Shown in pieces: positions 1 to 9,195 of a stretch of DNA of 64,000 nt (its first letter is position 1; each line of letters starts with the position of its first letter). The translations under genes were made by a program, and so were the position numbers. The DNA is taken from positions 248,001 through 312,000 of the forward strand of contig NZ_LN849456.1 in assembly GCF_900070355.1 (NCBI RefSeq), written 5' to 3'. This stretch comes from Devriesea agamarum. Lineage in GTDB: Bacteria; Actinomycetota; Actinomycetes; Actinomycetales; Dermabacteraceae. Under the pieces are notes generated by a model. The model made no database searches. It was given only the letters and a program-made list of their open reading frames with translations, and was not told the origin of the DNA.

Positions 1-1264
1 GTTTAGCGGTATTGAAACTCGCGCGGTGGAGCCCATGTCTCAGCTGCTGCGCAAAGGGGACATAGATAAAGAGGTCTATGTTCTGCGGCGTCTGCATGCT
101 GACCCTGACGAGGCTGAGGAGAATGCGCTCGATCGACAGCTCGGCCTGCATTTCGACCTCACCGTGCCATTAGCTCGGTATGTGCTTGAGCATCGCTCGG
201 GTCTTTCGTTCCCGTTCCGCCGCTATCAGATTCAGAAAGTCTGGCGGGGTGAGCGGCCTCAGGATGGACGTTTCCGAGAGTTTTACCAGGCCGATCTCGA
301 CGTGGTGGGGGAGAACACTCTGCCTGCCCACGTGGAGGCCGAGGTGGCGGTGGTGATGGCAGACATCCTTGCCCGCCTGCCTCTGCCTGGATTCACCATC
401 CACGTCAATAACCGCAAACTGTCCCAAGGGTTCTTTGAAGCCCTCGGCTTGAGCGACGTGGGAGCGGTTCTTCGCTGCCTCGATAAACTCCCCAAAATTG
501 GTGCCGACGCGGTAGGCACCTTGCTCGCCGACGAGGCCGGAGCCAGTGAATCTCAAATCGCCCTGTTGCTTGAGTTTGCGGCTATCCGCACGCCCGGAAC
601 CGAGTTCGTCGATCGGGTGCACGCGCTGGGAGTGTCTGGTGAGCTGCTGGACGAGGGGCTGGCCGCTCTGTCTGCGACGGTATCGGCCATTGATGAGGCG
701 GCGCCGGGGGTTTGCGTGGCAGACCTGTCTATTGCCAGGGGTCTGGATTACTACACCGGAACGGTGTACGAGACCTTTATCCATGGACATGAAGATCTCG
801 GCTCGATCTGCTCAGGTGGACGCTATGACCAGTTAGTCAGCGACGGCAGCCGGACCTACCCGGGGGTGGGGCTATCCCTTGGCCTTTCCCGACTGGTCTC
901 GCGGATTCTGAAGGCTGATCTTGCGGCGGCGTCCAGGCCCGTTCCAACCTGTGTTTTGGTTGCCGTCACGAGCGAGGAGGAACGACCCCGCTCTGCCCGG
1001 GTAGCCACGATGCTGCGCTCGCGTGGAATCCCGGTGGAGGTTGCCCCGACGGCGGCGAAATTCGGCAAACAAATTAAATACGCGGACCGCCGTGGTATCC
1101 CGTTCGTCTGGTTCCCGGCTGCGGTCGATGCAGAGGCCGATGCCGCCGACGAGGTTAAGGATATTCGCTCCGGCGAGCAGTTAGCGGCCGATGCCCAATC
1201 CTGGATGCCTCCCCAGGAGGACCTCCATGTTCGCATTGTGGCGAAGCAAAATCAGGAGCACTGA
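1..1264 (+). CDS. hisS: Histidyl-tRNA synthetase (5' end outside window)
   Basis: Class II aminoacyl-tRNA synthetase that charges tRNA-His. The frame is open from base 2, so the true start lies upstream and roughly the first 70-80 residues are missing. Visible family features are class II motif 2 (around GRFREFYQ), the histidine-binding segments GLDYYTGTVYE and CSGGRYDQL, motif 3 (PGVGLSLGLSRL) and a C-terminal anticodon-binding domain of about 90 residues starting near VLVAVTSEEE. The ATG at 26 is internal: the residues before it (FSGIETRAVEP) already match the family. A thioredoxin gene follows 57 nt downstream on the same strand. Confidence 0.95.
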   Translation, partial: FSGIETRAVEPMSQLLRKGDIDKEVYVLRRLHADPDEAEENALDRQLGLHFDLTVPLARYVLEHRSGLSFPFRRYQIQKVWRGERPQDGRFREFYQADLDVVGENTLPAHVEAEVAVVMADILARLPLPGFTIHVNNRKLSQGFFEALGLSDVGAVLRCLDKLPKIGADAVGTLLADEAGASESQIALLLEFAAIRTPGTEFVDRVHALGVSGELLDEGLAALSATVSAIDEAAPGVCVADLSIARGLDYYTGTVYETFIHGHEDLGSICSGGRYDQLVSDGSRTYPGVGLSLGLSRLVSRILKADLAAASRPVPTCVLVAVTSEEERPRSARVATMLRSRGIPVEVAPTAAKFGKQIKYADRRGIPFVWFPAAVDAEADAADEVKDIRSGEQLAADAQSWMPPQEDLHVRIVAKQNQEH

Positions 1265-1321
1265 GGTCTACTTCACGTACGATCGGGAACAACGGAACCT
1301 TTAAAAAACGTTAGGACTTAC

Positions 1322-1702
1322 ATGAGCACCATCACTCTCACTAAAGAAAACCACGACGAGACCATCAGCTCGGGGATCGTCCTCATCGACTTCTGGGCGT
1401 CTTGGTGCGTTCCGTGTCAGCGTTTCGGACCAGTTTTTGAGAAGGTCTCCGAGGCTCACCCCGATATCACCTTCGCCAAGGTCGATACCGAGGACCAACA
1501 GGAGCTCAGTGCAAAGTACGGCATCACCTCGATTCCGATGCTGGTGGCCTATCGCGATGGTGTGCTGGTTTACGGCCGGCCCGGCGCGATGAAAGAGTCT
1601 GATCTGGAAGACCTTGTGACTCGCATTGAGTCTTTGAACATGGATGAGGTTCGTGCCGCCTACGCCAAGGCCCAGCAGGAGCAGGACGGCCAGGCTAAGT
1701 AG
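1322..1702 (+). CDS. Thioredoxin
   Basis: Small cytoplasmic thiol-disulfide oxidoreductase of 126 residues. The active-site motif WCVPC lies at about residues 28-32 inside the typical context DFWASWCVPC, and the cis-proline loop is seen as TSIPML. The last ~20 residues (AYAKAQQEQDG...) form a short charged extension beyond the usual thioredoxin fold. A weak Shine-Dalgarno (AGGA) precedes the ATG. It lies just after hisS and is followed by a strong hairpin terminator, so it may be co-transcribed with hisS. The family member (trxA, trxC or other) cannot be fixed from sequence alone. Confidence 0.9.
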   Translation: MSTITLTKENHDETISSGIVLIDFWASWCVPCQRFGPVFEKVSEAHPDITFAKVDTEDQQELSAKYGITSIPMLVAYRDGVLVYGRPGAMKESDLEDLVTRIESLNMDEVRAAYAKAQQEQDGQAK

Positions 1703-1730
1703 ATCTCCCCGCGTGATGCGGTTACGCGAA

Positions 1731-1764
1731 AGGGCCTCCACCTCATGAGGTGGAGGCCCTTTTC
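1731..1764. terminator. Perfect 15-bp hairpin with T-run between convergent genes
   Basis: Positions 1731-1745 pair perfectly with 1746-1760 and are followed by TTTT on the + strand. The site lies between the thioredoxin gene (+) and the helicase gene (-). A short T-run is also present on the other strand, so it could terminate both. Confidence 0.85.
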
Positions 1765-1803
1765 ATGCGCTGGTATCAGCCGTGAGCGGTAAGGAAACTA
1801 GGT

Positions 1804-3648
1804 TTAATACCGTTTACGGCTAAAACGGTCTCGGCCGCCATCGCGGCCTTCGCGGTCGTGCCCCTTATCTCGGCGGGGGCCGGTGTCCCGGGCGATGCGC
1901 AGCATGCGTCCACCGATTCGGGCTCGTCCGATGCGGTCAGCGACCTCAGGGGCGATTTCTCCACGCACCTCTACCAGGGAAAACGTGCTGAAAATGTCGA
2001 TCTTGCCGATGTCTTTTCCGCGCAGGCCTGATTCACCGGTGATGGTACCGACGATGGCCTGAGGAGATGCGTGGTGCGAGTGCCCCACAGCAACCCGGTA
2101 CGAGGTGTATCCCTTGGACGGAGTGCGCGGTCCGCGGCGACGATCCCCGTCGCTGTCCTGGCCGGAGCGTGGTCCGCGTCCGCCTCGGTCAGATCCGCGC
2201 TCGGACCCATCGCGCTCGCGTCCGCCTCTAAGGCTCGCCCCGGTGAACTCTTCATCCTCATGCTGCTGCCCCGGGCCACTGTCCTGAACCGACATTGCGC
2301 ATAGGGCAGCCGCTAGATCTAAGGGATCGGTATCGCTGGAGGCAATAAATTCATCGATCAGAGTCCGGTACATCTGGAGCCGACCGCGGGCGATGCGTTC
2401 TGGTACCTCAGTGAGCAGTTTTTGGGTGCGATGGCGAGAGACATCGGCTGGGGAGGGGATCTGAACTTCGGTGAGTTGCTGGCGGGTCGCTTTCTCAATT
2501 GCTTTTAAGCGTCCTCGTTCATAAGGGGTGAGGAAGGTCAGGGCGCGACCGGTCCGGCCAGCGCGGCCTGTGCGTCCGATCCGATGGACGTAGGCTTCGG
2601 GCTCGCCGGGAACATCGAAGTTCACAACCAAACCGATGCGATCGACGTCGAGCCCGCGCGCGGCCACATCGGTGGCGACTAGGACATCGAGAGAGCCGTC
2701 GCGAAGTCGCTCCACAATGCGTTCGCGTTCTTTTTGGGCTACGTCACCGCTGATCGTAGAGGCGACGACACCCCGTCCGACCAGCGCTGTTCCCACCTCT
2801 TCAGCGGCGGTGCGGGTGCGCACGAACACGATGGCCGCGTCGGTGTCGGAGGTGGCTAGAACTCGCGCTAGCGCCCCGATTTTGTGCCTAAACGGCACCA
2901 CGGCGTATTCCTGGGTGACCGAGGTGACGGTAGTGGATTGGCGGGCCACGCTCACCGATACCGCGTCATTCATATGCTCAGCCGCTACCTTTTTGATAGC
3001 GGGCGGCATCGTGGCAGAGAACAGCGCAACCTGTTTGTCTTCGGGGGCGAAGCTGAGGATCTGATCGACATCTTCCGCGAACCCCATGCGCAGCATCTCA
3101 TCAGCTTCGTCGAGAACCAGATAGCGCAGCGTCGCAAGTTTTAAGTTTCCGCGGCGCAGATGGTCAATTACCCGCCCCGGGGTTCCGACAACGACGTGGC
3201 TGCCGCGGGAGAGAGCTTTCTCCTGGGGGATATATGGGGCGCCGCCGTACACGGCCGTGACGCGGATGCGGGATTCACCGGTGGCGAAGGAACTCACGGC
3301 GTCAGCGACCTGCATCGCAAGTTCGCGGGTGGGGGTCAGAATGAGTGCCTGGGTAGAGGAATCGTTTTTGTCGATTCGCGCGAGCATAGGCAAACCGAAC
3401 GCGGCGGTTTTACCGGTGCCGGTCTGGGCGACCCCAACAACATCCCGGCCAGACAATAGCGCCGGAATGGCTTGTTCCTGAATGGGGGAGGGGGTCGTAA
3501 AACCGAGGGCTTCCACCGCGCGCAGCAGATGGCCGGGTAAACCCAGATCAGCAAAGGTTGTGGATGGGGTCGGGGGCGTGGTCTCGGCGCTGCGTTCAGC
3601 AGCGGTATCGTCCGAGGAAGTAGGGGGCGTTGTGGAGGCCGTAGTCAT
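1804..3648 (-). CDS. deaD: DEAD-box RNA helicase, DeaD/CsdA type
   Basis: ATP-dependent RNA helicase of 614 residues, likely acting in ribosome assembly and RNA turnover. Motifs in order: Q motif (TPSPIQEQAIP, about 52-62), Walker A AQTGTGKT (74-81), PTREL, TPGR, DEAD (180-183), SAT (211-213), ARGLDV and HRIGRTGRAG. A C-terminal DbpA-type RNA-binding domain follows (from about SYRVAVGHSHHASP), then a short basic tail ending in RKRY. A linker rich in Gly, Arg, Asp and Ser separates core and C-terminal domain. It is transcribed away from aspS and converges with the thioredoxin gene. The ATG has only a weak purine-rich site (AAAGAG) upstream. Confidence 0.93.
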   Translation of the reverse strand: MTTASTTPPTSSDDTAAERSAETTPPTPSTTFADLGLPGHLLRAVEALGFTTPSPIQEQAIPALLSGRDVVGVAQTGTGKTAAFGLPMLARIDKNDSSTQALILTPTRELAMQVADAVSSFATGESRIRVTAVYGGAPYIPQEKALSRGSHVVVGTPGRVIDHLRRGNLKLATLRYLVLDEADEMLRMGFAEDVDQILSFAPEDKQVALFSATMPPAIKKVAAEHMNDAVSVSVARQSTTVTSVTQEYAVVPFRHKIGALARVLATSDTDAAIVFVRTRTAAEEVGTALVGRGVVASTISGDVAQKERERIVERLRDGSLDVLVATDVAARGLDVDRIGLVVNFDVPGEPEAYVHRIGRTGRAGRTGRALTFLTPYERGRLKAIEKATRQQLTEVQIPSPADVSRHRTQKLLTEVPERIARGRLQMYRTLIDEFIASSDTDPLDLAAALCAMSVQDSGPGQQHEDEEFTGASLRGGRERDGSERGSDRGGRGPRSGQDSDGDRRRGPRTPSKGYTSYRVAVGHSHHASPQAIVGTITGESGLRGKDIGKIDIFSTFSLVEVRGEIAPEVADRIGRARIGGRMLRIARDTGPRRDKGHDREGRDGGRDRFSRKRY

Positions 3649-3832
3649 TGCAAGCGCTCTTTCATCCAGGCGCGTGGTAGTCGGTGGTCATCGGTGAACG
3701 CACCATCGCGTCGGGCATCTGTCGCGCCGATCAGGCCCTTACCTATTCTAGTCGCCCAGACCCAATCAGGGGAGAGGCCTGGACGCGAGGTCGGTCACCG
3801 TTGGCTTGTGAGAGGTCTAAGTGCTCAGAGGC

Positions 3833-3838
3833 TAAGAT
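3833..3838 (+). promoter_or_regulatory. Possible -10 element of aspS
   Basis: TAAGAT lies about 45 nt before the TTG start chosen for aspS, in the gap between the divergent helicase and aspS genes. No convincing -35 is present at 16-18 nt, so this is tentative. Confidence 0.3.
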
Positions 3839-3884
3839 GCAAAATGGACAGCGATATTTTCTCAACAATTCTAAGGACAGACCG

Positions 3885-5753
3885 TTGCTGCGTACGCATC
3901 ATGTCGGCCATCTCCGCCCTGAGCACACCGGGCAGGACGTCACGCTTACCGGCTGGGTCGCGCGTCGGCGCGATCATGGCGGAGTAGCTTTCCTCGATCT
4001 TCGCGACGATTCGGGAATCGCGCAGGTTGTGGTGCGTGAAGACGATGCCCACCATCTGCGCAATGAATATGTGCTTCGGATCACCGGCACGGTGCAAAAG
4101 CGTCCCGAGGGCAATGAGAATCCCTCCATCCCCACGGGGGAGATCGAGGTGATCGCGCGCGAGGTTGAGGTGCTCAACGCCGCGGCGCCGCTGCCATTCC
4201 CGCTCGATGATCACACCCAGGTAGGCGAAGAAGCGCGGCTGCGTTACCGCTATCTGGACATGCGGCGCAGCGGACCGGCCTCCGCAATTCGGCTGCGGTC
4301 GAAGGTGAACCAGATCGCCCGCGAGGTGCTGGTGAAAGAGGGCTTCATCGAAGTTGAAACCCCCACCATGACCCGGTCTACGCCGGAAGGTGCTCGTGAC
4401 TTTTTGGTGCCGGCTCGTCTGGCACCCGGATCCTGGTATGCGCTGCCGCAGTCCCCTCAGCTGTTTAAGCAGCTGCTAATGGTCGGCGGAATTGAAAAAT
4501 ACTTCCAGCTTGCCCGCTGCTATCGTGACGAGGACTTTAGGGCGGATCGTCAGCCCGAGTTCACCCAGCTCGATATCGAGATGGCCTTCGTCGAGCAGGA
4601 CGACCTGATTGAACTCACCGAGCGTCTGCTGACGGAGATCTGGCGTGCGATCGGCGTGGAGATCCTCACCCCCATTCCTCGTATCACCTATGCCGAGTCC
4701 ATGCGCCGGTATGGCAGTGACAAACCCGATCTGCGCTTTGATCTTGAACTCGTCGAGATGACGGACTACTTCGCCAACACGCCGTTCCGGGTGTTCCAAG
4801 CGCCATATGTGGGCGCTGTGGTGATGGCCGGTGGTGCTTCGCAGTCCCGGCGCACCTTGGATGCTTGGCAGGAATGGGCTAAACAGCGCGGGGCTAAAGG
4901 TTTGGCGTATGTCCTTTTTGCGGACGACGGTAGCGTCGGCGGCCCGGTGGCGAAGAATCTTTCGCAGACCGAACGTGATGGGCTGATGGAGGCGACGGGG
5001 GCAAAGCCTGGCGACTGCGTGTTCTTTGCGGCGGGTGAGACGAAGGTTTCTCGTGCGTTGCTCGGCGCAGCTCGCAACGAGATTGCGAGCCGCCTCGGTC
5101 TCATCGATGAGGATGCGTACGCCTTTGTGTGGGTGGTTGATGCTCCTTTGTTTGAACCGGCGGGTGATGCGGTTGCCGCTGGGGACGTCGCTGTCGGCGA
5201 CGGAGCTTGGACGGCGGTGCACCACGCTTTCACCTCTCCTCGGCCAGAGTGGATTGATCGCTTTGAAGAGTCGCCGGGAGAGGCTCTCGCGTATGCGTAT
5301 GACATCGTGTGCAACGGTAATGAGCTCGGCGGCGGTTCTATCCGTATCCATCAGCGCGATGTACAAGAGCGGGTATTCCGCATGATGGGGATCGACGACG
5401 AGGCTGCGCAGGCCAAATTTGGATTCCTTCTGGATGCGTTCCAGTACGGTGCTCCGCCGCATGGTGGTATCGCGCTTGGCTGGGACCGGCTCGTTGCCCT
5501 GCTTGCCAAGGTGAGCTCGATTCGTGAGGTGATTGCCTTCCCGAAGTCAGGCGGTGGGTATGACCCGTTGACTCAGGCCCCGGCTCCGATCACTGATGCT
5601 CAGCGTAAAGAGGCGGGGATCGATGTGAAGCCGCTTACTGAGGATGCTGTAAAGCCGAAGGCTGAGAGTGCAAAAGCAGCCTCAGACACTGTGGCATCGT
5701 CTGATGTGCATGGACTAAAAGGCACGGCTTCAGCCGCGAATTCTGCAAAGTAG
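3885..5753 (+). CDS. aspS: Aspartyl-tRNA synthetase, probably non-discriminating
   Basis: Class II synthetase of 622 residues with an N-terminal OB-fold anticodon domain, motif 2 ([15 protein letters not shown]), a GAD-type insertion domain and motif 3 (GIALGWDRL). I chose the TTG at 3885: AAGGA lies 7 nt upstream and the protein then begins [10 protein letters not shown] as in the family. Earlier in-frame starts would add an unrelated stretch. Residue 31 is His (RRRDHGG), the residue associated with non-discriminating AspRS that also charges tRNA-Asn for GatCAB amidation. The ~35 C-terminal residues are a low-complexity Ala/Ser/Lys tail. Confidence 0.95.
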   Translation: MLRTHHVGHLRPEHTGQDVTLTGWVARRRDHGGVAFLDLRDDSGIAQVVVREDDAHHLRNEYVLRITGTVQKRPEGNENPSIPTGEIEVIAREVEVLNAAAPLPFPLDDHTQVGEEARLRYRYLDMRRSGPASAIRLRSKVNQIAREVLVKEGFIEVETPTMTRSTPEGARDFLVPARLAPGSWYALPQSPQLFKQLLMVGGIEKYFQLARCYRDEDFRADRQPEFTQLDIEMAFVEQDDLIELTERLLTEIWRAIGVEILTPIPRITYAESMRRYGSDKPDLRFDLELVEMTDYFANTPFRVFQAPYVGAVVMAGGASQSRRTLDAWQEWAKQRGAKGLAYVLFADDGSVGGPVAKNLSQTERDGLMEATGAKPGDCVFFAAGETKVSRALLGAARNEIASRLGLIDEDAYAFVWVVDAPLFEPAGDAVAAGDVAVGDGAWTAVHHAFTSPRPEWIDRFEESPGEALAYAYDIVCNGNELGGGSIRIHQRDVQERVFRMMGIDDEAAQAKFGFLLDAFQYGAPPHGGIALGWDRLVALLAKVSSIREVIAFPKSGGGYDPLTQAPAPITDAQRKEAGIDVKPLTEDAVKPKAESAKAASDTVASSDVHGLKGTASAANSAK

Positions 5754-5794
5754 ACGATTTTTCGCAAAGTAGATAACGTCTGTTAAGTAGACGA
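5746..5794 (+). repeat. Three imperfect copies of AAGTAGA at the aspS stop
   Basis: AAGTAGA recurs at 5748, 5767 and 5785 with 18-19 nt spacing. The first copy supplies the TAG stop of aspS. The first two are also preceded by CA, and the first and third are followed by CGA. The simplest explanation is local duplication. Confidence 0.5.
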
Positions 5795-5818
5795 AATTCT
5801 GCTGGTCAGGTTAGAGCC

Positions 5819-5868
5819 TATATAGATGTCGTGCCCGCCACTTCGGTGGCGGGCACGACATCTATATA
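5819..5868. terminator. 23-bp perfect hairpin with TTCG loop after aspS
   Basis: Positions 5819-5841 pair with 5846-5868 around a TTCG tetraloop. There is no T-run, as is common for actinobacterial terminators. The rest of the 277-nt gap up to 6031 holds no gene I can support. A weaker inverted repeat (CACGCC at 5941, GGCGTG at 5962) is also present. Confidence 0.8.
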
Positions 5869-6030
5869 CGGGGGATTATTGCGGGGTGGGTATGCCTGTA
5901 TACCTGTGGGCCTAACGTATGTACGTATGGCGCTATCTCCCACGCCTCGACAAGGGATTGTGGCGTGAATCGATAGAGGCTAAGTAGATCGGCGGGTATT
6001 AGACGCCCCAGAGGTCAGGTAACTGTGGGG

Positions 6031-6642
6031 TCAGCCGCGGGTGTCGAGCGGATCGCCGTGTTTGACCTGAGCTTTCGGCATGCGCCAGCGACGAATCTGC
6101 AGAGCGCGCATGATCCCATATGACACGACCCCGCGTTCTACCTCTCCGAACCTCTCAGTCAGGGTACGGCGGATAAGACCGCGCAGGCGGATCGAGTCGA
6201 TCAGAGTCAAGATGATACCGCCCCACAAGACGACCAAAAGAAGCGAATGGAGCACAAGGTAGGCAGACGGCACCAGCAAAGGCACGAGCAATATGACGAC
6301 CATAGTGATGAGTGCGATGGGGAAGAAGTACTCGCCCACGTTATGGCGAATATCGACGAGGTCGCGCGTGATCCGTCGCTGCGGTCCGCGATGCTGCGGT
6401 GGCAGATGTCGTTCGTCCCCTGTCACCAGTGCGCGTTGAGCTTGGGCTCGTTCAGCGGCGCGAGCTTCCCGCGCACGACGCGCTGCTTCTTTCCGGTCGG
6501 CAGGCACGAGCGGGCGGCGTCGAGCAGCTTCTGCCTCACGTCGGCTACGCGTTGGCCGTCCCTTGGACCCGGGCCGTTGCGCCTGGAGGAAGTCTTCGGT
6601 GGCGGCCGCGGGATCGGCCGTCTTCTGTCGTCGTCTCAGCAC
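6031..6642 (-). CDS. DUF3043 family membrane protein
   Basis: Protein of 203 residues recognised as the actinobacterial DUF3043 family; its function is unknown. The N-terminal ~90 residues are very basic and rich in Ala and Arg, and are probably cytoplasmic. Two hydrophobic segments follow (about 107-127 and 130-150), then a cytoplasmic C-terminal tail. The GTG start at 6642 is preceded by TAGAAT and exactly 6 nt, with no Shine-Dalgarno, which fits a leaderless transcript and supports this start. It is divergent from the M20 peptidase gene. Confidence 0.85.
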   Translation of the reverse strand: MLRRRQKTADPAAATEDFLQAQRPGSKGRPTRSRREAEAARRRPLVPADRKEAARRAREARAAERAQAQRALVTGDERHLPPQHRGPQRRITRDLVDIRHNVGEYFFPIALITMVVILLVPLLVPSAYLVLHSLLLVVLWGGIILTLIDSIRLRGLIRRTLTERFGEVERGVVSYGIMRALQIRRWRMPKAQVKHGDPLDTRG

Positions 6643-6654
6643 CCGGTTATTCTA
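6643..6654 (-). promoter_or_regulatory. Leaderless promoter -10 of the DUF3043 gene
   Basis: On the minus strand TAGAAT (6649-6654) is followed by 6 nt and then GTG at 6642, so transcription would begin at the start codon. Confidence 0.6.
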
Positions 6655-6710
6655 AGGGGCTAATCGGGACCCGACGACCCGCTTCCGTAACGCGGCCTTC
6701 TCGTCCACGG

Positions 6711-6716
6711 TACCGT
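6711..6716 (+). promoter_or_regulatory. Leaderless promoter -10 of the M20 peptidase gene
   Basis: TACCGT is followed by 7 nt and ATG at 6724. No Shine-Dalgarno is present for this ATG or for the upstream GTG (6715) and ATG (6718). Confidence 0.45.
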
Positions 6717-6723
6717 GATGGGT

Positions 6724-8118
6724 ATGACGCATGCTGATCTGCCCGGGCGCCTTTCGGCCCATATGACCCAGACCCTCAATGACCTGCAAAACCTGGTGAG
6801 AATTCCGTCGGTGGCGTTTCCCGGGTACGACCGTGAGCCCGTGGAACGTAGCGCTGAAGCCGTTGCCGAGCTCCTCCGGGGAACGGGACTACCCGATGTG
6901 CGCATTGAACGTGTGGGGGAGGGAGCTCCAGCCGTCATTGCGCGCCGTCCTGCGAAACCAGGGCGCCCTACGGTGTTGCTGTACGCCCACCATGACGTTC
7001 AGCCCGCTGGTGATCCACATGCTTGGGACTCAGCGCCGTTTGAACCGCAGCAGCGCGGTGACCGTCTATATGGGCGAGGCGCTGCCGACGATAAGGCGGG
7101 CATCATGGCGCATGTCACCGCGCTCCGGCTGGTCGGGGACGAACTTGCTGATCAAGGCCTTGGAGTCACGGTTTTCGTGGAAGGGGAAGAGGAATGTGGT
7201 TCGCCGACGTTCCGCCCGTTCATTGAAACCTTCGCCGAGGATCTTCGCGCCGATGTGATCGTGGTCGCGGACTCCGCAAACTGGGCGGTGGGCAGCCCCG
7301 CATTGACTACGTCGTTGCGTGGCATGGTTGATCTCACCGTGACGGTCTCCGTGCTCGACCATGCGGTCCACTCGGGTCTGTACGGCGGCCCCATCCTCGA
7401 TGCGCTCACTCTGCTTTCGCGTTTGATCTCGACCCTGCACGATGAGCGCGGTGACGTCGCCGTCCCCGGGCTTGTCCGCGCGGACGATCCGTCGGTGGAT
7501 ATGCCAGAAGATGATCTACGACGGGATGCCGGAGTCCTGCCCGGTGTGCAGCTCGCCGGAGATGGTCCGCTCACCGCACGTTTGTGGACGCGGCCTGCGC
7601 TATCTGTGATCGGAATTGATGCTCCGCCGGTCGCCAGTGCGTCGAACACGATGATTCCATCGGCCCGGGCGAAGCTGTCGATGCGTCTTGCGCCTGGGCA
7701 GGATCCGCAGCTAGCCATGGCGGCGCTTCGCGATCACCTGTTGGCACATACGCCGTTCGGCGCAACAGTCGAGGTCAGTGAGGGTGAGCAGGGTAAGGCC
7801 TTTGAGGCACCGGCTCATAGCCCCGCGATGGATATCGCTCGGGAAGCGTTTAGGGCCTCCTGGGGTAAGGATCCGGTCGATATTGGCCTGGGTGGTTCGA
7901 TCCCCTTTATCGCCGATCTGCTTGAGGTATTCCCCGGTGTGGAAATCCTGGTCACCGGGGTGGAAGACCCGGATTCGCGGGCGCACGGCGCTAATGAGTC
8001 GTTGCACTTGGGAGACTTTGAAAAGGTGTGTCTCGCCGAGGCGTATCTCCTTTTGGCCGCTGTGGATCTCGGCGACAAATCGTCGCAGGCTAGTGCTCAG
8101 GCTGCGGAGGGTCAGTAA
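6724..8118 (+). CDS. M20-family metallopeptidase (dipeptidase)
   Basis: Zinc peptidase of 464 residues of the M20/M25/M40 family, likely cytoplasmic and cleaving dipeptides or similar amides. Metal and catalytic residues can be followed: His-Asp in YAHHDVQPAGD, Asp in GRGAADDKAG, the Glu-Glu pair in EGEEECGS, Asp in VVADSANW, and a late His in HGANESLHL. A dimerisation domain lies between about residues 200 and 310. GTG 6715 and ATG 6718 are alternative starts; ATG 6724 is preferred because of the leaderless-type -10. The stop overlaps the next start (TAATG), so the next gene is probably co-translated. Confidence 0.9.
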   Translation: MTHADLPGRLSAHMTQTLNDLQNLVRIPSVAFPGYDREPVERSAEAVAELLRGTGLPDVRIERVGEGAPAVIARRPAKPGRPTVLLYAHHDVQPAGDPHAWDSAPFEPQQRGDRLYGRGAADDKAGIMAHVTALRLVGDELADQGLGVTVFVEGEEECGSPTFRPFIETFAEDLRADVIVVADSANWAVGSPALTTSLRGMVDLTVTVSVLDHAVHSGLYGGPILDALTLLSRLISTLHDERGDVAVPGLVRADDPSVDMPEDDLRRDAGVLPGVQLAGDGPLTARLWTRPALSVIGIDAPPVASASNTMIPSARAKLSMRLAPGQDPQLAMAALRDHLLAHTPFGATVEVSEGEQGKAFEAPAHSPAMDIAREAFRASWGKDPVDIGLGGSIPFIADLLEVFPGVEILVTGVEDPDSRAHGANESLHLGDFEKVCLAEAYLLLAAVDLGDKSSQASAQAAEGQ

Positions 8119-8381
8119 TGCCAGCCCCGGATCGTAAACCTGTCGAAGTCTCCCCGCTCACCGTGCCGCTGATCTTCGTCGGCCTCGTCGTCGGATTCAT
8201 CCTCGGCTACGTCGTGGGAGGCTTCCTCAGCGCGATACTCGGCGTGATCTGTCTGATCGGCTTGCTGGTTCTGGCTTTTTATCGACCTTCGGTGCGCGAG
8301 GCCGCTGCCTGCGGAGCCGGGGCGTTAATCCTCGGGTACCTCGGCGGGATGGGTATTGCGCTGTTGAACCTGTATAGCTGA
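8118..8381 (+). CDS. Small membrane protein of unknown function
   Basis: An 87-residue protein with three hydrophobic stretches (about 15-32, 33-52 and 64-84) rich in Gly, Leu, Ile and Val. I do not recognise a family. Its ATG shares one base with the TAA stop of the M20 peptidase gene, indicating translational coupling. The 284-nt gap after it, up to erpA, holds no further gene I can support. A TTGACA occurs at 8524 but has no matching -10. Confidence 0.65.
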   Translation: MPAPDRKPVEVSPLTVPLIFVGLVVGFILGYVVGGFLSAILGVICLIGLLVLAFYRPSVREAAACGAGALILGYLGGMGIALLNLYS

Positions 8382-8665
8382 CGCTTATCCAGCCGATACG
8401 CGACGTGGTCGATACGAGTCCGAACTGCATTGGCGAGCTGGATGCCCAGATACTGATATCCGGACTACCACCTGTGAGCCATCCCGGCGCGGAGTCAGGT
8501 CGCTGAGGGTAGGTGGCGTACCCTTGACACGTATCCAACGGCGGTTCCGGGGCTGGGAGATCTAATTCGCGCCGCATGATCGGGTCAGTGCGTCCATCAT
8601 CTGCGTGATGTTCGGTGCAGGCCCAAGGAACCGTTGAACTTTCGATCAGAGGAGGCATCCCGACG

Positions 8666-9070
8666 ATGACCACCACCGATACTGTGACTCCTGATTCCCA
8701 GGGGAACACTGCCAGCGTTGCGACGCCGGAAGCTGCGACTGCGGCACATGGTGTCACGCTGACGCCGGTAGCCGCCGAGAAAGTGAAGTCGCTGCTCGAG
8801 CAGGAAGGCCGGGACGATCTTCGGCTTCGGATCGCGGTGCAACCCGGTGGCTGCTCGGGCCTTATTTATCAGCTGTACTTCGATGAGCGTCTTCTCGACG
8901 GCGACAAGACCGTCGATTTTGACGGCGTTGAGGTTGTGGTGGACAAGATGAGCGATCCCTATCTGCTCGGTGCCACCATCGACTTCTCCGACACCATTGA
9001 GAAGCAAGGCTTCACCATCGATAATCCGAATGCCACGAGCTCATGCGCTTGCGGTGATTCGTTCGCCTGA
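8666..9070 (+). CDS. erpA: Iron-sulfur cluster insertion protein, ErpA/HesB family
   Basis: A-type Fe-S carrier of 134 residues that delivers clusters to apo-proteins. The three conserved cysteines are present: C63 in GGCSG and C127 and C129 in the SSCACG motif near the C-terminus. The ATG at 8666 is chosen because a strong Shine-Dalgarno (AGAGGAGG) lies 10 nt upstream; earlier in-frame starts add an unconserved stretch. The first ~28 residues are a Thr/Ala-rich, probably disordered extension. The gene sits upstream of ctaC, as in M. tuberculosis where Rv2204c lies near Rv2200c. Confidence 0.92.
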   Translation: MTTTDTVTPDSQGNTASVATPEAATAAHGVTLTPVAAEKVKSLLEQEGRDDLRLRIAVQPGGCSGLIYQLYFDERLLDGDKTVDFDGVEVVVDKMSDPYLLGATIDFSDTIEKQGFTIDNPNATSSCACGDSFA

Positions 9071-9149
9071 TCAGCAGCTAGGTATGCGGTGATGCTTCCG
9101 TGACGAGGCCGGAGGGCATCATCGGGGTATTGCGCTAGCAGCCAGATCG

Positions 9150-9195
9150 AAGGCTCTGCCTCGGATGCGGTTCACGCTCTGAGGCAGAGCCTTTT
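9150..9195 (+). terminator. Terminator after erpA
   Basis: Positions 9151-9162 pair perfectly with 9181-9192 (12 bp, 18-nt loop), followed by a short T-run. Confidence 0.8.

Noticed and set aside
4476-5462. Long open frame (about 328 codons) on the minus strand opposite aspS
   Set aside because: It lies fully within a strongly conserved gene, has no Shine-Dalgarno and no family resemblance. Long antisense frames are common in GC-rich DNA.
8524-8529. TTGACA as -35 of erpA
   Set aside because: No xAxxxT hexamer lies 16-18 nt downstream; the nearest (TCTAAT) is 31 nt away.
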